A DNA stretch of 64,000 bases from Diphasiastrum complanatum (Eukaryota > Streptophyta > Lycopodiopsida > Lycopodiales > Lycopodiaceae), in the NCBI GenBank assembly GCA_029204225.1, contig CM055092.1, forward strand, positions 70,782,453-70,846,452, written 5' to 3'. A model generated the notes under the pieces. The model ran no database searches and was not told the origin of the DNA. It saw nothing but the letters and a program-made list of their open reading frames with translations. The position numbers and the translations under genes are program-made. Shown one piece after another: positions 44,130-54,631 of the stretch. The number at the start of each line of letters is the position of its first letter. The first letter of the stretch is position 1.

Positions 44130-45349
44130 TGTTGTAAAGCTACCTTTACAAGCTTTACTTCCGGCGCCAGCATTGTCCCCAGCGCCAGCAGCGCCCCTGC
44201 TGCTCCCGGCGCCACTGTGACCAGAATCCAGCCGGCGCCAAGTTCCTATGGCTGAAAACCTTTGATCGGTTCTAGCGAAGTCCAAAGAGCTCAGATCGAT
44301 GTGCAATCGCCTCACACGATCTAGGCATGATTAAAGGAATCCTGGGGATCAATAAAATCTAGAGAGAGAAAATGACTTTCTAGAGAGAGAAAATTCTAGA
44401 GAGAGAAAAAAACGTGCTTTACCAGCCTGGGTAGAGTGCTTGCTATGAGGGGGGGGGGGGAGGGTGCCGAATCCCACCAATACTATAGGGGAGTGCGGGT
44501 TGCGACTCAGGGCGAGCTCCAACGAAGTCTCAGCCTCCCTTGTTGGAATGTTGTCCTGGCACTCGCCTTGGCATGCCAGCTCCCCGAAGACTAGGGTCGG
44601 TCACACACTTGAAATGTAACCTTCTCAGATTTATCAATAAAGTGGGATTTTTCTCAAACTGACTCTGATTACTTTCTGGGTTTCAGTGTTCGGTAAAAGC
44701 GCCAGTTGTAAGGCCGCTTCAAAATTTTTAAGTTGGCACATAGCTGAGGGTCGTATCCCGGGACGCCAGCGGTATGCCGTCGGGACCAGTCGGTCCGTGG
44801 CGCCAGCGGTATGCTGTCGGGACCATTTGGGTCCAGGAACTGGTTGTCTCCATATCTGTCGCGGCTTGTGGTTCTGAGTGTTTTTTGCATGAACGTGAAT
44901 GGGTTAAGCTCTTGGGGAACGGGCTCTAACCTGTCGGCTGAGTTGGATGGCTTGATTGGGTGGAAGTTACCTGTTTATGGCTGTCCAGTCTGGCGTGGCG
45001 CCAGGTTGGCTTCCAGCGCTCGTGACGAAGCTTTCAGTTGGTTAAGTCTGATGTAAGTCAGATCGCTTGCTTGGAATGGATGTTACTCGTTTGTAACGAA
45101 GCTTCGAGTTGGTTAAGTTTGATGTATGTTGGGCGGCTTGCTTGGAGGGAAGTCACCCACATCGGGACCCCCGATCTGGCATGGCGGCAGGTTGCATCTC
45201 AATCTTGGTTTTCGGAACTTCAAGTTGGTTAAGTCTGATCGTTGTTGGCGAGTTGGCTGCTTGTATGTCAAGTGGGTTTGGATGGCAAGAGTTGAAGGCT
45301 GGGAAACTAAGTCGTGGTTCCCGGCTCCCTTGGAGATGCCTGCGCTACA
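44130..45349 (+). repeat. 5' LTR of the LARD-type element
   Basis: The first 120 bp hold a cluster of GGCGCC or near-GGCGCC palindromes. A G12 run sits near 44450, and AGTTGGTTAAGT recurs three times (about 45038, 45108, 45224). Open frames in it have no domain and recur in the other LTR only because LTRs are duplicates. Confidence 0.92.
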
Positions 45350-45351
45350 TG

Positions 45352-45364
45352 TGGTATCAGAGCC
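45352..45364 (+). other. Primer binding site (tRNA-iMet)
   Basis: TGGTATCAGAGCC, two bases after the LTR end. Confidence 0.92.
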
Positions 45365-45438
45365 GACTGGCCGGTCAGCTATGCGGATCTCACGGAAATG
45401 GCCACTGTTTGGGGTTCATCAAGACAACTGTTGTGCAA

Positions 45439-45810
45439 GGTGCTGCCCACAGTGTAAGCACGGGTGCGTCCACGGTCGGGGTGGTTGAGTCAAGGTGCTG
45501 CCCTTGAGATGTAAGCACGGTCAGTTCTCGCGGTTCGGGCCTGGCGCTGTCTGCACGTAGGACAGATGAGGCAGTGTGCTGCCATTAGGTTGGTGTAAGC
45601 ACGGTCTGTGCCTTGTGGGGTGCGGGGCGACATATTCGAACTGTACGGGTTAACCATTGATACAAAGATGCTGCTCGAATTCGGGTGTAAAGCACGGGTG
45701 GTTGGCTGCCGGTGCGGGATAGCTGCCGATCGTTTAGCTACAAGGGCTATCGACCAAAAAGTGGTGGGGCGTGACTGAGGCAATGTGCTGCTTAATGGTG
45801 AAAGCACGGA
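45439..45810 (+). repeat. Five iterated GTGCT...AGCAC stem-loop motifs
   Basis: Five copies of GTGCTGC-N-GTAAGCACGG-like sequence, with arms at 45440/45457, 45495/45514, 45576/45598, 45667/45691 and 45785/45803. The arms pair (GTGCT with AGCAC; in copy four the outermost pair is lost) while loop length and sequence vary from 11 to about 18 nt. They lie 90-440 nt downstream of the PBS. Position and pattern suggest RNA structure, perhaps packaging; function is inference. Confidence 0.75.
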
Positions 45811-47655
45811 TAGTTGGAGGGGTGTCCTATGTGGGCTGATTCTGTGATCGATTTGTATCGGCGCGGCCAGGCAAAGGTCCGTTGGCAGGACCATCTTAAA
45901 GGGGGACCTTGTCTTTGTTACTTGTTAGTAAACCTGCTTGAGTGTCTTACTTGTATGTATTCGTGGTGAGTCTTAGTACTCGTGCTTTGCCTGGTTTGCA
46001 TGATTGCTTGTGATACAAGGAGCTGATGGCTTGAGAAGGAACCTTTCTTTTGAAGGCTGATACCATCAAACAAAGAGGACTACAGAATCTGTGGGGCGGA
46101 TTTGCAATTCAAGTACTCGCACGTAAACGGCAACGAAACGACTCAATGTTTGCAAAGGATGGATGGCTAGCCTGTTTCTTGGGTTAGTTTCATTTGCGAC
46201 AACACCCACCAGACGCAAGCAGGAAGTCAAAAGTTGGAAAGGGCAATTTCAGGGGAGATCTTCTATGGAGCAGTTGGTCTTCATTTTGGGATGGCCACCT
46301 TCGGAACTGAAACTCAATGAGCATGGGTGATATCCAGTATCAGTTGGGTTTTTCCTCAAAGGGGAAAGACTAGGATCCTCTTCAGAGATTGGCAACAAGT
46401 TGGATCGAGCCATAATCCTAGCAGATGGGAAGCAAAGTGTTGGAAAGGCTTTTTGTCCGAAGAACTCTACTGTAAGTCCGATCAGCTGATTTTATAAGTG
46501 GAGGGGAACTATCACACACACCTCTCTCTTGGGGCAAATTTTGAATGAAAGTTGATCAAAACGGGGGCAAATTCAAGGTGACCTAGCCATACTCACACGA
46601 GGAGACTGGCGAACTTTGGACCTAATAAGTTGACAAGTTTTTGGTGTGGAAAGGAAAGCTTGTTATAGGCTTTCTCTGGACTAGCAATGATGAGGAAACA
46701 TATGAGTACGCTGGCTTGTGTTACGTGTAAGGCAGCTGATCAATGAAGGAACTGTGAAAGTTGAGTCTTGCATGAGAGACTTGGTATTTCGAACGGAGGC
46801 TAAGGGACAGTTCGTGTTGAGATCGGACTAGTGCAAACTTTGGTGCATGTGTCTGATTCAAAGAGAGCTACTTGAAGCCAAGCTCGATGTACACTTCTTG
46901 TTTTGACTGTGAGGCAACTGACCAGTGATGGAATTGTGAAAGTCAAGTTTTGCGTGACGGACATGGTGCTTCAAACAAACGCGAAGAGATAGTTCGTATG
47001 CGGATCAAATTGGTGCGACCCTTTGGCTCTCCACGAGGTCAATGGTTACATTTGGGCTGATTCAAAGAGCTACTTCAAGCTAAGTGAGAGGTGCATTGCG
47101 GAGTACTCAATCTTTGCCTACCTTAAAGAGCCAAGAAGGAAATGTATCAAGATCAGGCTGGGACAAGGAGAGAAATCAAGGTGCAGAAGCAACAAGGCAC
47201 GGAGTGGACCGTAAAGTGGGCAATCAAACGATACATCCTTTGGCTCAGGGAGCCTTGATACCTGTGCGGAACTGATCAAATCTGGAGCTCAGGGAGCTGA
47301 ACACAAAGTGCATCAAGGACAAATCAGGAGCTCAAAGGAGTTCCAAAGTCGAAAGTCAGAAGCGACAGGGGTGAACATTTCAAATGAAAGGCCTCTGTCA
47401 CCAGTTAATAAGGTTCTTGGGTTTTACGAAAGCGATATAAAATCTATGCTTTTCCCAGACAAAGAAATATTTTCAAGTTATGTAATTTTTCAGTACAAAG
47501 AGCTGAGCCTCCGACTTGTGGTGTGCCAACTTCAATGTTAATAAAAAGTGGCCAGTAAATTGAGTACTGTGCCAAGTAGCTTAAATGTATATTTATTTCA
47601 ATTGGGAGACACCTTTACTTTAATCTGACATCTGATGAGGACATCAGATTTTACA
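45811..47655 (+). other. Non-coding interior of the LARD-type element
   Basis: No retroelement protein motif in any frame. Contains a 182-bp tandem duplication (46725-46906 and 46907-47090). Small open frames, such as 47023-47214, look random. Confidence 0.65.
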
Positions 47656-47668
47656 AAGGTGGGGTGGA

Positions 47669-48871
47669 TGTTGTAAAGCTACCTTTACAAGCTTTACTTC
47701 CGGCGCCAGCAGTGCCCCTGCTGCTCTCGGCGCCAACGGCGCCGGCGCTGCTCCCGGCGCCACTGTGACCAGAATCCAGCCGGCGCCAAGTTCCTATGGC
47801 TGAAAATCTTTGATCGGTTCTAGCGAAGTCCAGAGAGCTCAGATCGATGTGCAATCACCTCACACGATCTAGGCATGATTAAAGGAAGCCTGGGGATCAA
47901 TAAAATCTAGAGAGAGAAAATGACTTTCTAGAGAGAAAATCCTAGAGAGAAAAAAAACGTGCTTTACCAGCCTGGGTAGAGTGCTTGCTATGAAGGGGGG
48001 GGGGTGCCGAATCCCACCAATACTATAGGGGAGTGCGGGTTGCGACTCAGGGCGAGCTCCAACGAAGTCTCAGCCTCCCTTGTTGGAATGTTGTCCTGGC
48101 ACTCGCCTTGGCATGCCAGCTCCCCGAAGACTAGGGTTGGTCACACACTTGAAATGTAACCTTCTCAGATTTATCAATAAAGTGGGATTTTCCTCAAACT
48201 GACTCTGATTACCTTCTGGGTTTCAGTGTTGACGGCCGCTTCAAAATTTTTAAGTTGGCACATAGCTGAGGGTCGTATCCCGGGACGCCAGCGGTATGCC
48301 ATCGGGACCAGTCGGTCCGTGGCGCCAGCGGTATGCTGTCGGGACCATTTGGGTCCAGGAACTGGTTGTCTCCATATCTGTCGCGGCTTGTGGTTCTGAG
48401 TGTTTTTTGCATGAACGTGAATGGGTTAAGCTCTTGGGGAACGGGCTCTAACCTGTCGGCTGAGTTGGATGGCTTGATTGGGTGGAAGTTACCTGTTTAT
48501 GGCTGTCCAGTCTGGCGTGGCGCCAAGTTGGCTTCCAGCGCTCGTGACGAAGCTTTCAGTTGGTTAAGTCTGATGTAAGTCAGATCGCTTGCTTGGAATG
48601 GATGTTACTCGTTTGTAACGAAGCTTCGAGTTGGTTAAGTTTGATGTATGTTGGGCGGCTTGCTTGGAGGGAAGTCACCCACATCGGGACCCCCGATCTG
48701 GCATGGCGCCAGGTTGGATCTCAATGTTGGTTTTCGGAACTTCAAGTTGGTTAAGTCTGATCGTTGTTGGCGAGTTGGCTGCTTGTATGTCAAGTGGGTT
48801 TGGATGGCAAGAGTTGAAGGCTGGGAAGCTAAGTCGTGGTTCTCGGCTCCCTTTGGGATGCCTGCGCTACA
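47669..48871 (+). repeat. 3' LTR of the LARD-type element
   Basis: Partner of 44130-45349. It differs by a changed GGCGCC cluster near 47710-47745, a shorter G run and a deletion of about 20 bp near 48230. Preceded by polypurine AAAGGTGGGGTGGA. Confidence 0.92.
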
Positions 48872-48876
48872 CACAT

Positions 48877-49347
48877 TATGACGATAAAATTCAAAGTCAT
48901 CTAGGATAGGACGAAAGGCCGCCTTGAAGGTCTTGCAAAAGTCCTCCCACGTGCTAGGAGCTTTGGATTTCCCCCTCAAATATTGTCACCATATAAATGC
49001 TTTACCTCATTGGTACTTTATAGCCTGGTTGATCTTATTGTCATCGGAAGAATCATGCATGGAAAGTGCAAATTTCAATGATCAATTCATGACACGTAAC
49101 CATATCAGGGCACCTGTCCTTTTGTAGTGAAGTTTTTTGGTGTAAATAGGGGCTAATGTAGTAATTGCTTGCATTGTGTCAGCTCCCTTAAATCTTGTTG
49201 ATCCTTTGCATGTCTTGCCTGCATATCAACAATCTGTTGTTGTAGATTGTTGATTGCCAACATCAAAATATCAGAATCTAGAGTAGGAGTAGTTGCCATA
49301 GCTTCTGCAAGAGGAGATGCAAGTTGTGTAGAAGGGCTAGGATCCAT
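48877..49347 (-). pseudogene. Gypsy element 2 gag, 5' part
   Basis: ATG at 49347: MDPSPSTQLASPLAEAMATT, then MLAINNLQQQIVDMQARHA, collinear with the chromovirus gag start. Broken by frameshifts toward 48877, where the LARD-type element splits it from the segment at 44124. From 49348 to 49876 is the leader with no coding motif; from 49877 to 49890 is the PBS (TGGTATTAGAGCCA). Confidence 0.78.
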
Positions 49348-49892
49348 GTCTCAACTGTAAAAGAGGATACACAAAAGACAAGAAGAAGAGCACTCTTACA
49401 ATTCAAGTTTTTTCACTTGCAAACTCAGACTTCTTGATCTCAACACAATCAAAGTGGTATTGTCCATGGTTGCCACCAAGAATTGTAACCAACAAAGAGA
49501 GAGAGAATGGTGCCAATGGGTGGCAATCCACCACCCCTTCCAGTTTCACAAGGAACAAGGCAGCAGGGGGTGTACCTCACCCCTAGCCTATGCCCTCCTA
49601 GCCACATGACAGGCTCCTCGGCAGCCACTCGAGCCTCGTAGGCTAGCAGCGCGCCAGCACAGGGCTGCGTAGCGCAGCAGGCTGCTGCCACTACCAGTGC
49701 AGGTGCCCATGTGGCAGCCAGCACTGTAGTTGCCGCTCGCTTTGTTTTTTTTTCCAAAAAAGCAAAAATGAGAAAAAAGCCAAATCCAAACGTTAGGCAA
49801 GTAAACAATGATCAATGAGTTGCAAAACTTATTGTTTGATAGCTTTGGATCGATCAAACCTGTACCTGGAATATGGTGGCTCTAATACCAAA

Positions 49893-50347
49893 TGTTACAC
49901 CCTCAAACTGCAAACCGCTAGGTGTCGGTAACCTCTGCTAGTTGCCGGTAACCTTATGAAACCAAATGTCACACGATCTACCCTGCTATAGGATCCAATC
50001 CAGATCCACCCTCCGCGGCCTGACATTTGAGCTGTAACAAGCGAGATCTGACCTCCGACCCTAACAACATGCCGTACCACTGCTAGAGCCATCAGCCATC
50101 TCCCACCCCAAGCTAGGTCACATCCTGGCTGTGCATAAGCCCTCACCATCCACCTTCTCCTTGGTAGATAGAATGAATGGTAATTGAGACCTTCTGCCCT
50201 TATATACTTCCAAGTTAGGAGTTTTCAAGCCAAGCACACATCCTAGATCATGACAAGTGGCAATCATGCAGGTCCACAGGTTATTGGTCAAGTCAACAGG
50301 CCTTGTCGACATTTGGTTCTAAGTTCCAAGGGGTTGGGTCCCTAACA
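49893..50347 (-). repeat. 5' LTR of gypsy element 2
   Basis: 455-bp partner of 43248-43684, TGTTAGGGACCC...GGGTGTAACA on the minus strand. Holds a local duplication of the TGCCGGTAACCT phrase near 49925-49955. Confidence 0.88.
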
Positions 50348-50888
50348 ATAAGACCTTTGGAACATGAGAAGAAGAAGTGGTTGGTGAGAAGTGCAAGGAG
50401 AAGGACATCCCTTGGGATATGTATTCGCCTCGTAGTGGGTCACCGCAACGGAAGCTACCAAAATGGTATGCCAAGTTGATGAAAAGTACAAAACAAGAGG
50501 TAGCGGAATTGTAGATAGGGAGAGCTGCTTTGCTCCCACCCAAAAAGAAGGAACTTGACAAATATTGGGTCAATTTAGAACTTCTGAGCCACGTTGTTGA
50601 GTCAAGTGAGCCTGTTGCTTTGAGGAGACCAAGGATCAAGAGATTTAACAAAAAGCAATGCAAGAAGAGATCGATTGATGAGCATCTCTTATCTAGAGGT
50701 TTGGTACACACTTCCTTTGCTATTTTGCACGAGCATCACACTGATCGCGTTGTATGTAGACGACCTCATAATCACAGGTAATGATGAAGGTCAATAAAAA
50801 AGGATTTATCTTCCAGCTTTGACTTGACCGATCTTGGATTGATGCACTATTGTTGGGGAGTGAAAATTTGGCAAAGGCATGATGGTAT
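50348..50888 (+). pseudogene. Copia element A INT-RT linker and RT
   Basis: Plus strand continues the copia A frame after the gypsy insertion: DIPWDMYSPRSGSPQRKLPK, then WYAKLMKST, the linker before copia RT. Most of RT is deleted. It resumes at LIALYVDDLIITGND, the copia catalytic box (YVDDxxITG), and FDLTDLGLMHYCWGVKIWQ. Interrupted at 50888 by copia derivative 2 with GGTAT duplication. Confidence 0.83.
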
Positions 50889-51300
50889 TGTTAGAATCGA
50901 AGAGATTCTCTAATCGAAGTAGACTAATCTTATTAGTACTCACACAAAACATCAACCACAAGCTGAAGAAGAAGAGAGACTGCAAGAAGCTATGCTTCAT
51001 AAGCTGGAAACTGAGATAACAATGGAGGTGGGCGCCCATCTACTCTTATAGAGGCTGTCCACAATGAAAAGCAAAAGCTATTCTACTACAATAGCAATTG
51101 AAATGCTAATTATGAAGTCTTAACAATAGAAATCTATGCTAACTTGGTTAAAATAGATTTCTATACTATTCTAGCAAAATTGGTACTAACTTAGGTACCT
51201 ATACTAAAAATAGATAGTACCTATACTAAAAATAGAAATAGGCCTTCTAGCATGCAGGCTGGCCTCTACAATGGATTAAACAATCCATTAATTCCTAACA
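50889..51300 (-). repeat. 3' LTR of copia derivative 2
   Basis: 412 bp, plus strand TGTTAGAATCG...TTCCTAACA. Polypurine tract adjacent at 51301-51314. Confidence 0.94.
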
Positions 51301-51351
51301 CTCCCCCTTAATGGATAATTAATTATGAATCACAACCAAGTCCTTTGGTTA

Positions 51352-51604
51352 CTAATTTGGCTCAATACGGTCATTAAGCTTAAACTTGGTTCTATAAAAT
51401 AAAGGATCCTCTGAATCCAACACTGAAGCCATAAATGCGTAATGCGTTTCTTCACCATCTTCATGATAGTGTCCACTTGACCGTGTCAGTCTCTTAGCTC
51501 CCTGTTGACTCGATTCTCCCTCATCCAACATTTGACTATATTTTATAGTCTCAAAATACCATCTTGGTAGCTTCTTTGTAGGTAACGTAGAAGGAGAATA
51601 TGTA
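51352..51604 (-). pseudogene. INT-RT linker of copia derivative 2
   Basis: After a frameshift downstream of the integrase frame: LPRWYFETIKYSQMLDEGES, then RLTRSSGHYHEDGEETHYAF and MASVLDSEDP. This is the Pro/Ser-rich linker and the start of the conserved YAFMAxVLDxEP motif that precedes copia RT. Stops before RT, which is absent. Confidence 0.75.
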
Positions 51605-53095
51605 TCAAATACCCTTGACCTTTCCTTTATCAAGATCCACCTGTGTACACACCCTTGGTATAACTTGTGTAGAAGCTGTATCACATGGACCTGTATCTTT
51701 CTGAACATCATCTATAATAGGAGTTTTTGTTGTAGGAGAAAATACATCCTCCTCATGATCTTCTAGGTTAGAAGACTCACTTTCCTCAAACACAACATCC
51801 CTGCTCATAATCACCTTCTTACTGGTAAGATTATAAAGGCGATATGCCTTCTCTTCCTCATCATAACCCAAGAATAAACACTTGATTGCCTTTGAATCAA
51901 GTTTTTGACGATTATCTTTAGGAATATGAGCATATGCTATGCAACCAAAAACTCGTAGATGATCCACTTTAGGTTTTATACTTGTGAAAGCTTCTTCTGG
52001 AGTTCGATTTAGAATAGCTTTTGTAGGACTTCTATTAAGCAAGTAAACTGCTGTACTAACTGCTTCGCCCCACAAATGATTCTTGAGGTTCTTACCTCGT
52101 AGCATGCTTCGAGCACTCTCCACAATAGACCTGTTCTTTCTCTCGGCTACTCCATTATGCTGTGATGTATCAATTGAAGCAAATTGTCTCTTGATTCCTT
52201 TTTTCTTACAGAATTCTTGGAACTCTGTAGATCTGAATTCACCTCCCTTATCTAAACGTAGAATCTTGATTTGCTTTCCTGTCTGCTTCTCAACAAGTGA
52301 TTTGACTCGAGTAAAGAACTTAAAAGCTTGACTCTTATACTTAAGCAAGTATATCCATACCTTCCTGGAAAAATCATCCACAAACATCATGAAGTAGGAT
52401 TCTCCCCCTATAGACTCAGTCTGCGTGGGACTGCATAAATCTGTATGACCAAGCTCCAAGATCTCCTTGGCTCTATATGCTCCATCCTTGGGAAACTGCA
52501 TACGATGATGCTTGCCCATAACACATCCTTCACAAATTTTTCCTGAAGATACAATATTAGGTAATCCTATTACCATATTATTGTCTTTTAGAACTTGTAA
52601 GCTTTTAGAGTTCAGATGTCCAAACGTTTCATGCCATATCCTACTCTCCATACTATCAGAAGCTGCACAAACCTGATGATCCGGTGTAGATGCATCAAGT
52701 TTGTAAAGGCGACCTTCCAAAGATCCTGTGGCCACAACTTTGTAGTCTTTGCTTTTGTCTTTGATGAGACACTTCTGATCGTCAAACTCAACTTTCATAT
52801 TTTGCTTAGTGATAGCATAAATTGAAAGTAAATTCTTCTTGAAACCTAGAACATAGAGAACATTCTTAATTTCTCCTATATTCCCTGAAGGTAAATGTAC
52901 TCTCACTGTACCTCTACCTTTGATATTGTAAGAAGAATTGTCTCCAAGTTTGACATGTGAATTTACACCAGTGTCATCAAACTGTGTGAACCACTCACGA
53001 TGTGGTGCCATATGTTCCGTTGCTCCAGAATCAATATACCAACAGTCTTCAGAGATCTCTGATGTTGAAGCTGAGAATAACTCATAGCATCCCAC
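51605..53095 (-). CDS. Copia protease-integrase frame, open
   Basis: Open frame of 496 codons. Protease at the start: CWYIDSGATEHMAPHREWF, with DSGA intact. GAG_pre-integrase HHCC finger: RIWHETFGHLNSKSL, then KICEGCVMGKHHR. Integrase core: GHTDLCSPTQTES (Asp), FVDDFSRKVWIYLLKYKSQA, LRLDKGGEFRSTEFQEFCKK (Asp) and HNGVAERKNRSIVESARSML (Glu). C-terminal: YLLNRSPTKAILNRTPEEAF, then HLRVFGCIAYAHIPK and LFLGYDEEEKAYRLYN. All catalytic residues are present and no stop occurs. The true start is uncertain: the frame begins at a non-AUG codon because the upstream gag is frameshifted at 53210. Confidence 0.85.
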   Translation of the reverse strand: MGCYELFSASTSEISEDCWYIDSGATEHMAPHREWFTQFDDTGVNSHVKLGDNSSYNIKGRGTVRVHLPSGNIGEIKNVLYVLGFKKNLLSIYAITKQNMKVEFDDQKCLIKDKSKDYKVVATGSLEGRLYKLDASTPDHQVCAASDSMESRIWHETFGHLNSKSLQVLKDNNMVIGLPNIVSSGKICEGCVMGKHHRMQFPKDGAYRAKEILELGHTDLCSPTQTESIGGESYFMMFVDDFSRKVWIYLLKYKSQAFKFFTRVKSLVEKQTGKQIKILRLDKGGEFRSTEFQEFCKKKGIKRQFASIDTSQHNGVAERKNRSIVESARSMLRGKNLKNHLWGEAVSTAVYLLNRSPTKAILNRTPEEAFTSIKPKVDHLRVFGCIAYAHIPKDNRQKLDSKAIKCLFLGYDEEEKAYRLYNLTSKKVIMSRDVVFEESESSNLEDHEEDVFSPTTKTPIIDDVQKDTGPCDTASTQVIPRVCTQVDLDKGKVKGI

Positions 53096-53268
53096 AGCTT
53101 CACTTTTGTCTTCTTCTTCAATGAAGTTGCCTGACTACTTCTTTTTGTTCTGGATAGCCTTCTTTTTCCTGCACTCAAACGCAAAATGACCATACTTGCC
53201 ACAAAATTACAGTTGCCATTTCTCTTTGGATTAGATTTGGAATTGTCTCCTTTTTCCGTATTGTCCAC
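53096..53268 (-). pseudogene. Gag C-terminal knuckle, frameshifted
   Basis: The knuckle region shows CGKYGHFAFECRKKKAIQNK in one frame and NPKRNGNCNF just before it in the next; a single missing T in the T-run separates them. The first part of gag is absent: only about 120 nt lie between it and the PBS at 53389-53401. Confidence 0.72.
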
Positions 53269-53401
53269 AGGATGACGCCTCTACCAGATACAACCTTCAC
53301 CAAATAGTACCTCCACTAGATGCAATCTCCACCAGTAAAACCTGCAGCACTGATCTTCTCCTTCCGTAGATCCCGACCTTAACGAGATGGCTCTGATACC
53401 A

Positions 53402-53813
53402 TGTTAGAATCGAAGAGATTTTCTAATCGGAGTAGACTAATCTTATTAGTACTCACACAAAACATCAACCACAAGCTGAAGAAGAAGAGAGATTGCAAGA
53501 AGCTATGCTTCATAAGCTGGAAACTGAGATAACAATGGAGGTGGGCACCCATCTACTCTTATAGAGGCTGTCCACAATGAAAAGCAAAAGCTATTCTACT
53601 ACAATTGCAATTGAAATGCTAATTATGAAGTCTTAACAATAGAAATCTATGTTAACTTGGTTAAAATAGATTTTATTATACTATTCTAGCAAAATTGGTA
53701 CTAACTTAGGTACCTATACTAAAAACAGATTACCTATACTAAAAATAGAAAAAGGCCTTCTAGCACGCAGGCTGGCCTCTACAATGAATTAATTAATCCA
53801 TTAATTCCTAACA
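53402..53813 (-). repeat. 5' LTR of copia derivative 2
   Basis: 412-bp partner of 50889-51300 with few substitutions. Confidence 0.94.
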
Positions 53814-53818
53814 GGTAT

Positions 53819-54600
53819 CGTGCTCTCACAAACTAAGCATGTAAATGAAATCCTAAGACGCTTTAAGATGTGCGATAGTAAGCCAGTTTCTATGCCTGTG
53901 GAGGTTGGTAAAAATTATCTCTTGAGGATGAGGGTAGGCTAGTTGATGCTACATTATTTCGTAAATTAGTTGGTTGCTTGATTTTTCTTACCACTGCTCA
54001 TCCTGACATACGTTACGCTGTAAGGCTAGTAAGTCAATTTATGGCTACACTGAACGGGACGCATTGGAAGGCTGCGAAGAGGAGTCTTTGATATGTTAGA
54101 GGTATAGCTACTTATGGTTTGTTGTTTGATGGGCAGTATGCATTGCTAGTATTACAAGGTTTTGTTGATTTAGATTGCGTAGGTTGTATCGATGATAAAA
54201 GGTCCACCACTGGTTATGTTTTTCACTTTGGTAATGGTGCATTTTCTTGGTCAAGTAAGAAATATGAAATAGGTGCTCTTTATACGACAGAACTCGATTA
54301 CAGAGCACTATACTCAGTCACGTAGGAGGCAATTTGGTTGAGGAGAATGTTGGAAGATATTGGCATCTTGCAATGTAAGCCCACGACGATCAAGTGTGAT
54401 AGTCAGAGCGCCATTTAGCTAGCTAAAACTTCTGTATTCCATGCACTTACGAAACACATTAAAATTATCATTTTATTAGCGAAAAGCTACTATTTAGTGA
54501 AATCGATGTAGTGCATTGCAGGACGGAAGATTAGCTAGCAGACATACTTACTAAGCCTTTAAATGTTTGATAAATTTGAGTTTTTTAGAGAAAAGGTCTA
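53819..54600 (+). pseudogene. Copia element A RT end and RNase H
   Basis: Plus strand: VLSQTKHVNEILRRFKMCDS then KPVSMPVE (usual copia RT end), a frameshift, FRKLVGCLIFLTTAHPDIRY, then AVRLVSQFM. RNase H: GFVDLDCVGCIDDKRSTTGY then VFHFGNGAFSWSSKKYEIGA; ALYSV-stop-EAIWLRRML; IKCDSQSAI; KHIKI and ADILTKPL. These are the canonical copia RNase H signatures. Several stops. It is the last coding block of the old plus-strand copia element. Confidence 0.85.
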
Positions 54601-54631
54601 TGTACGTCAAATAAACCAGGACTTAAGGTAG

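Larger units (their letters stand above)
44130..48871 (+). mobile_element. LARD-type non-coding LTR retrotransposon
   Basis: 4,742-bp element with 1,220- and 1,203-bp LTRs (TGTTGTAAAGC...GCGCTACA), a tRNA-iMet PBS (45352-45364), a 2.3-kb internal region with no gag or pol, and a polypurine tract (47656-47668). Perfect 5-bp target duplication CACAT (44125-44129 and 48872-48876). The insertion point lies inside gag of gypsy element 2; the flanks join into sequence collinear with the chromovirus gag at about 40.95 kb. LTRs are very similar, so insertion is recent relative to the host layers. Such elements depend on other elements for all proteins. Confidence 0.92.
43248..50347 (-). mobile_element. 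Deleted gypsy element 2 (same family as the chromovirus)
   Basis: Minus-strand element with LTRs 43248-43684 and 49893-50347, PBS and gag. A deletion joins the end of gag (about 43796) to the chromodomain region, so zinc knuckle, protease, RT, RNase H and integrase are gone. The target duplication is ATAAT left (43243-43247) and ATAAG right (50348-50352). Removing the element restores a continuous copia A frame. A 4.7-kb non-coding LTR element sits in its gag. Confidence 0.87.
50889..53813 (-). mobile_element. Copia derivative 2: INT retained, RT lost
   Basis: 2,925-bp minus-strand element with two LTRs of exactly 412 bp, a perfect GGTAT target duplication (50884-50888 and 53814-53818), the PBS TGGTATCAGAGCC next to the LTR and the polypurine tract CCATTAAGGGGGAG. 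The interior keeps only the last part of gag (knuckle with a one-base frameshift), an intact protease-integrase frame and the INT-RT linker. RT, RNase H and most of gag are deleted. LTR similarity shows late insertion. Confidence 0.93.

Noticed and set aside
44811-45507. Open frames repeated at 48333-48909 with almost identical peptides
   Set aside because: They recur only because they lie in the two LTRs of one element. Neither has a domain, so they are not a duplicated gene.
45490-45894. 134-codon minus-strand frame in the LARD interior
   Set aside because: Antisense to the hairpin array; composition follows the repeat and no family is recognisable.
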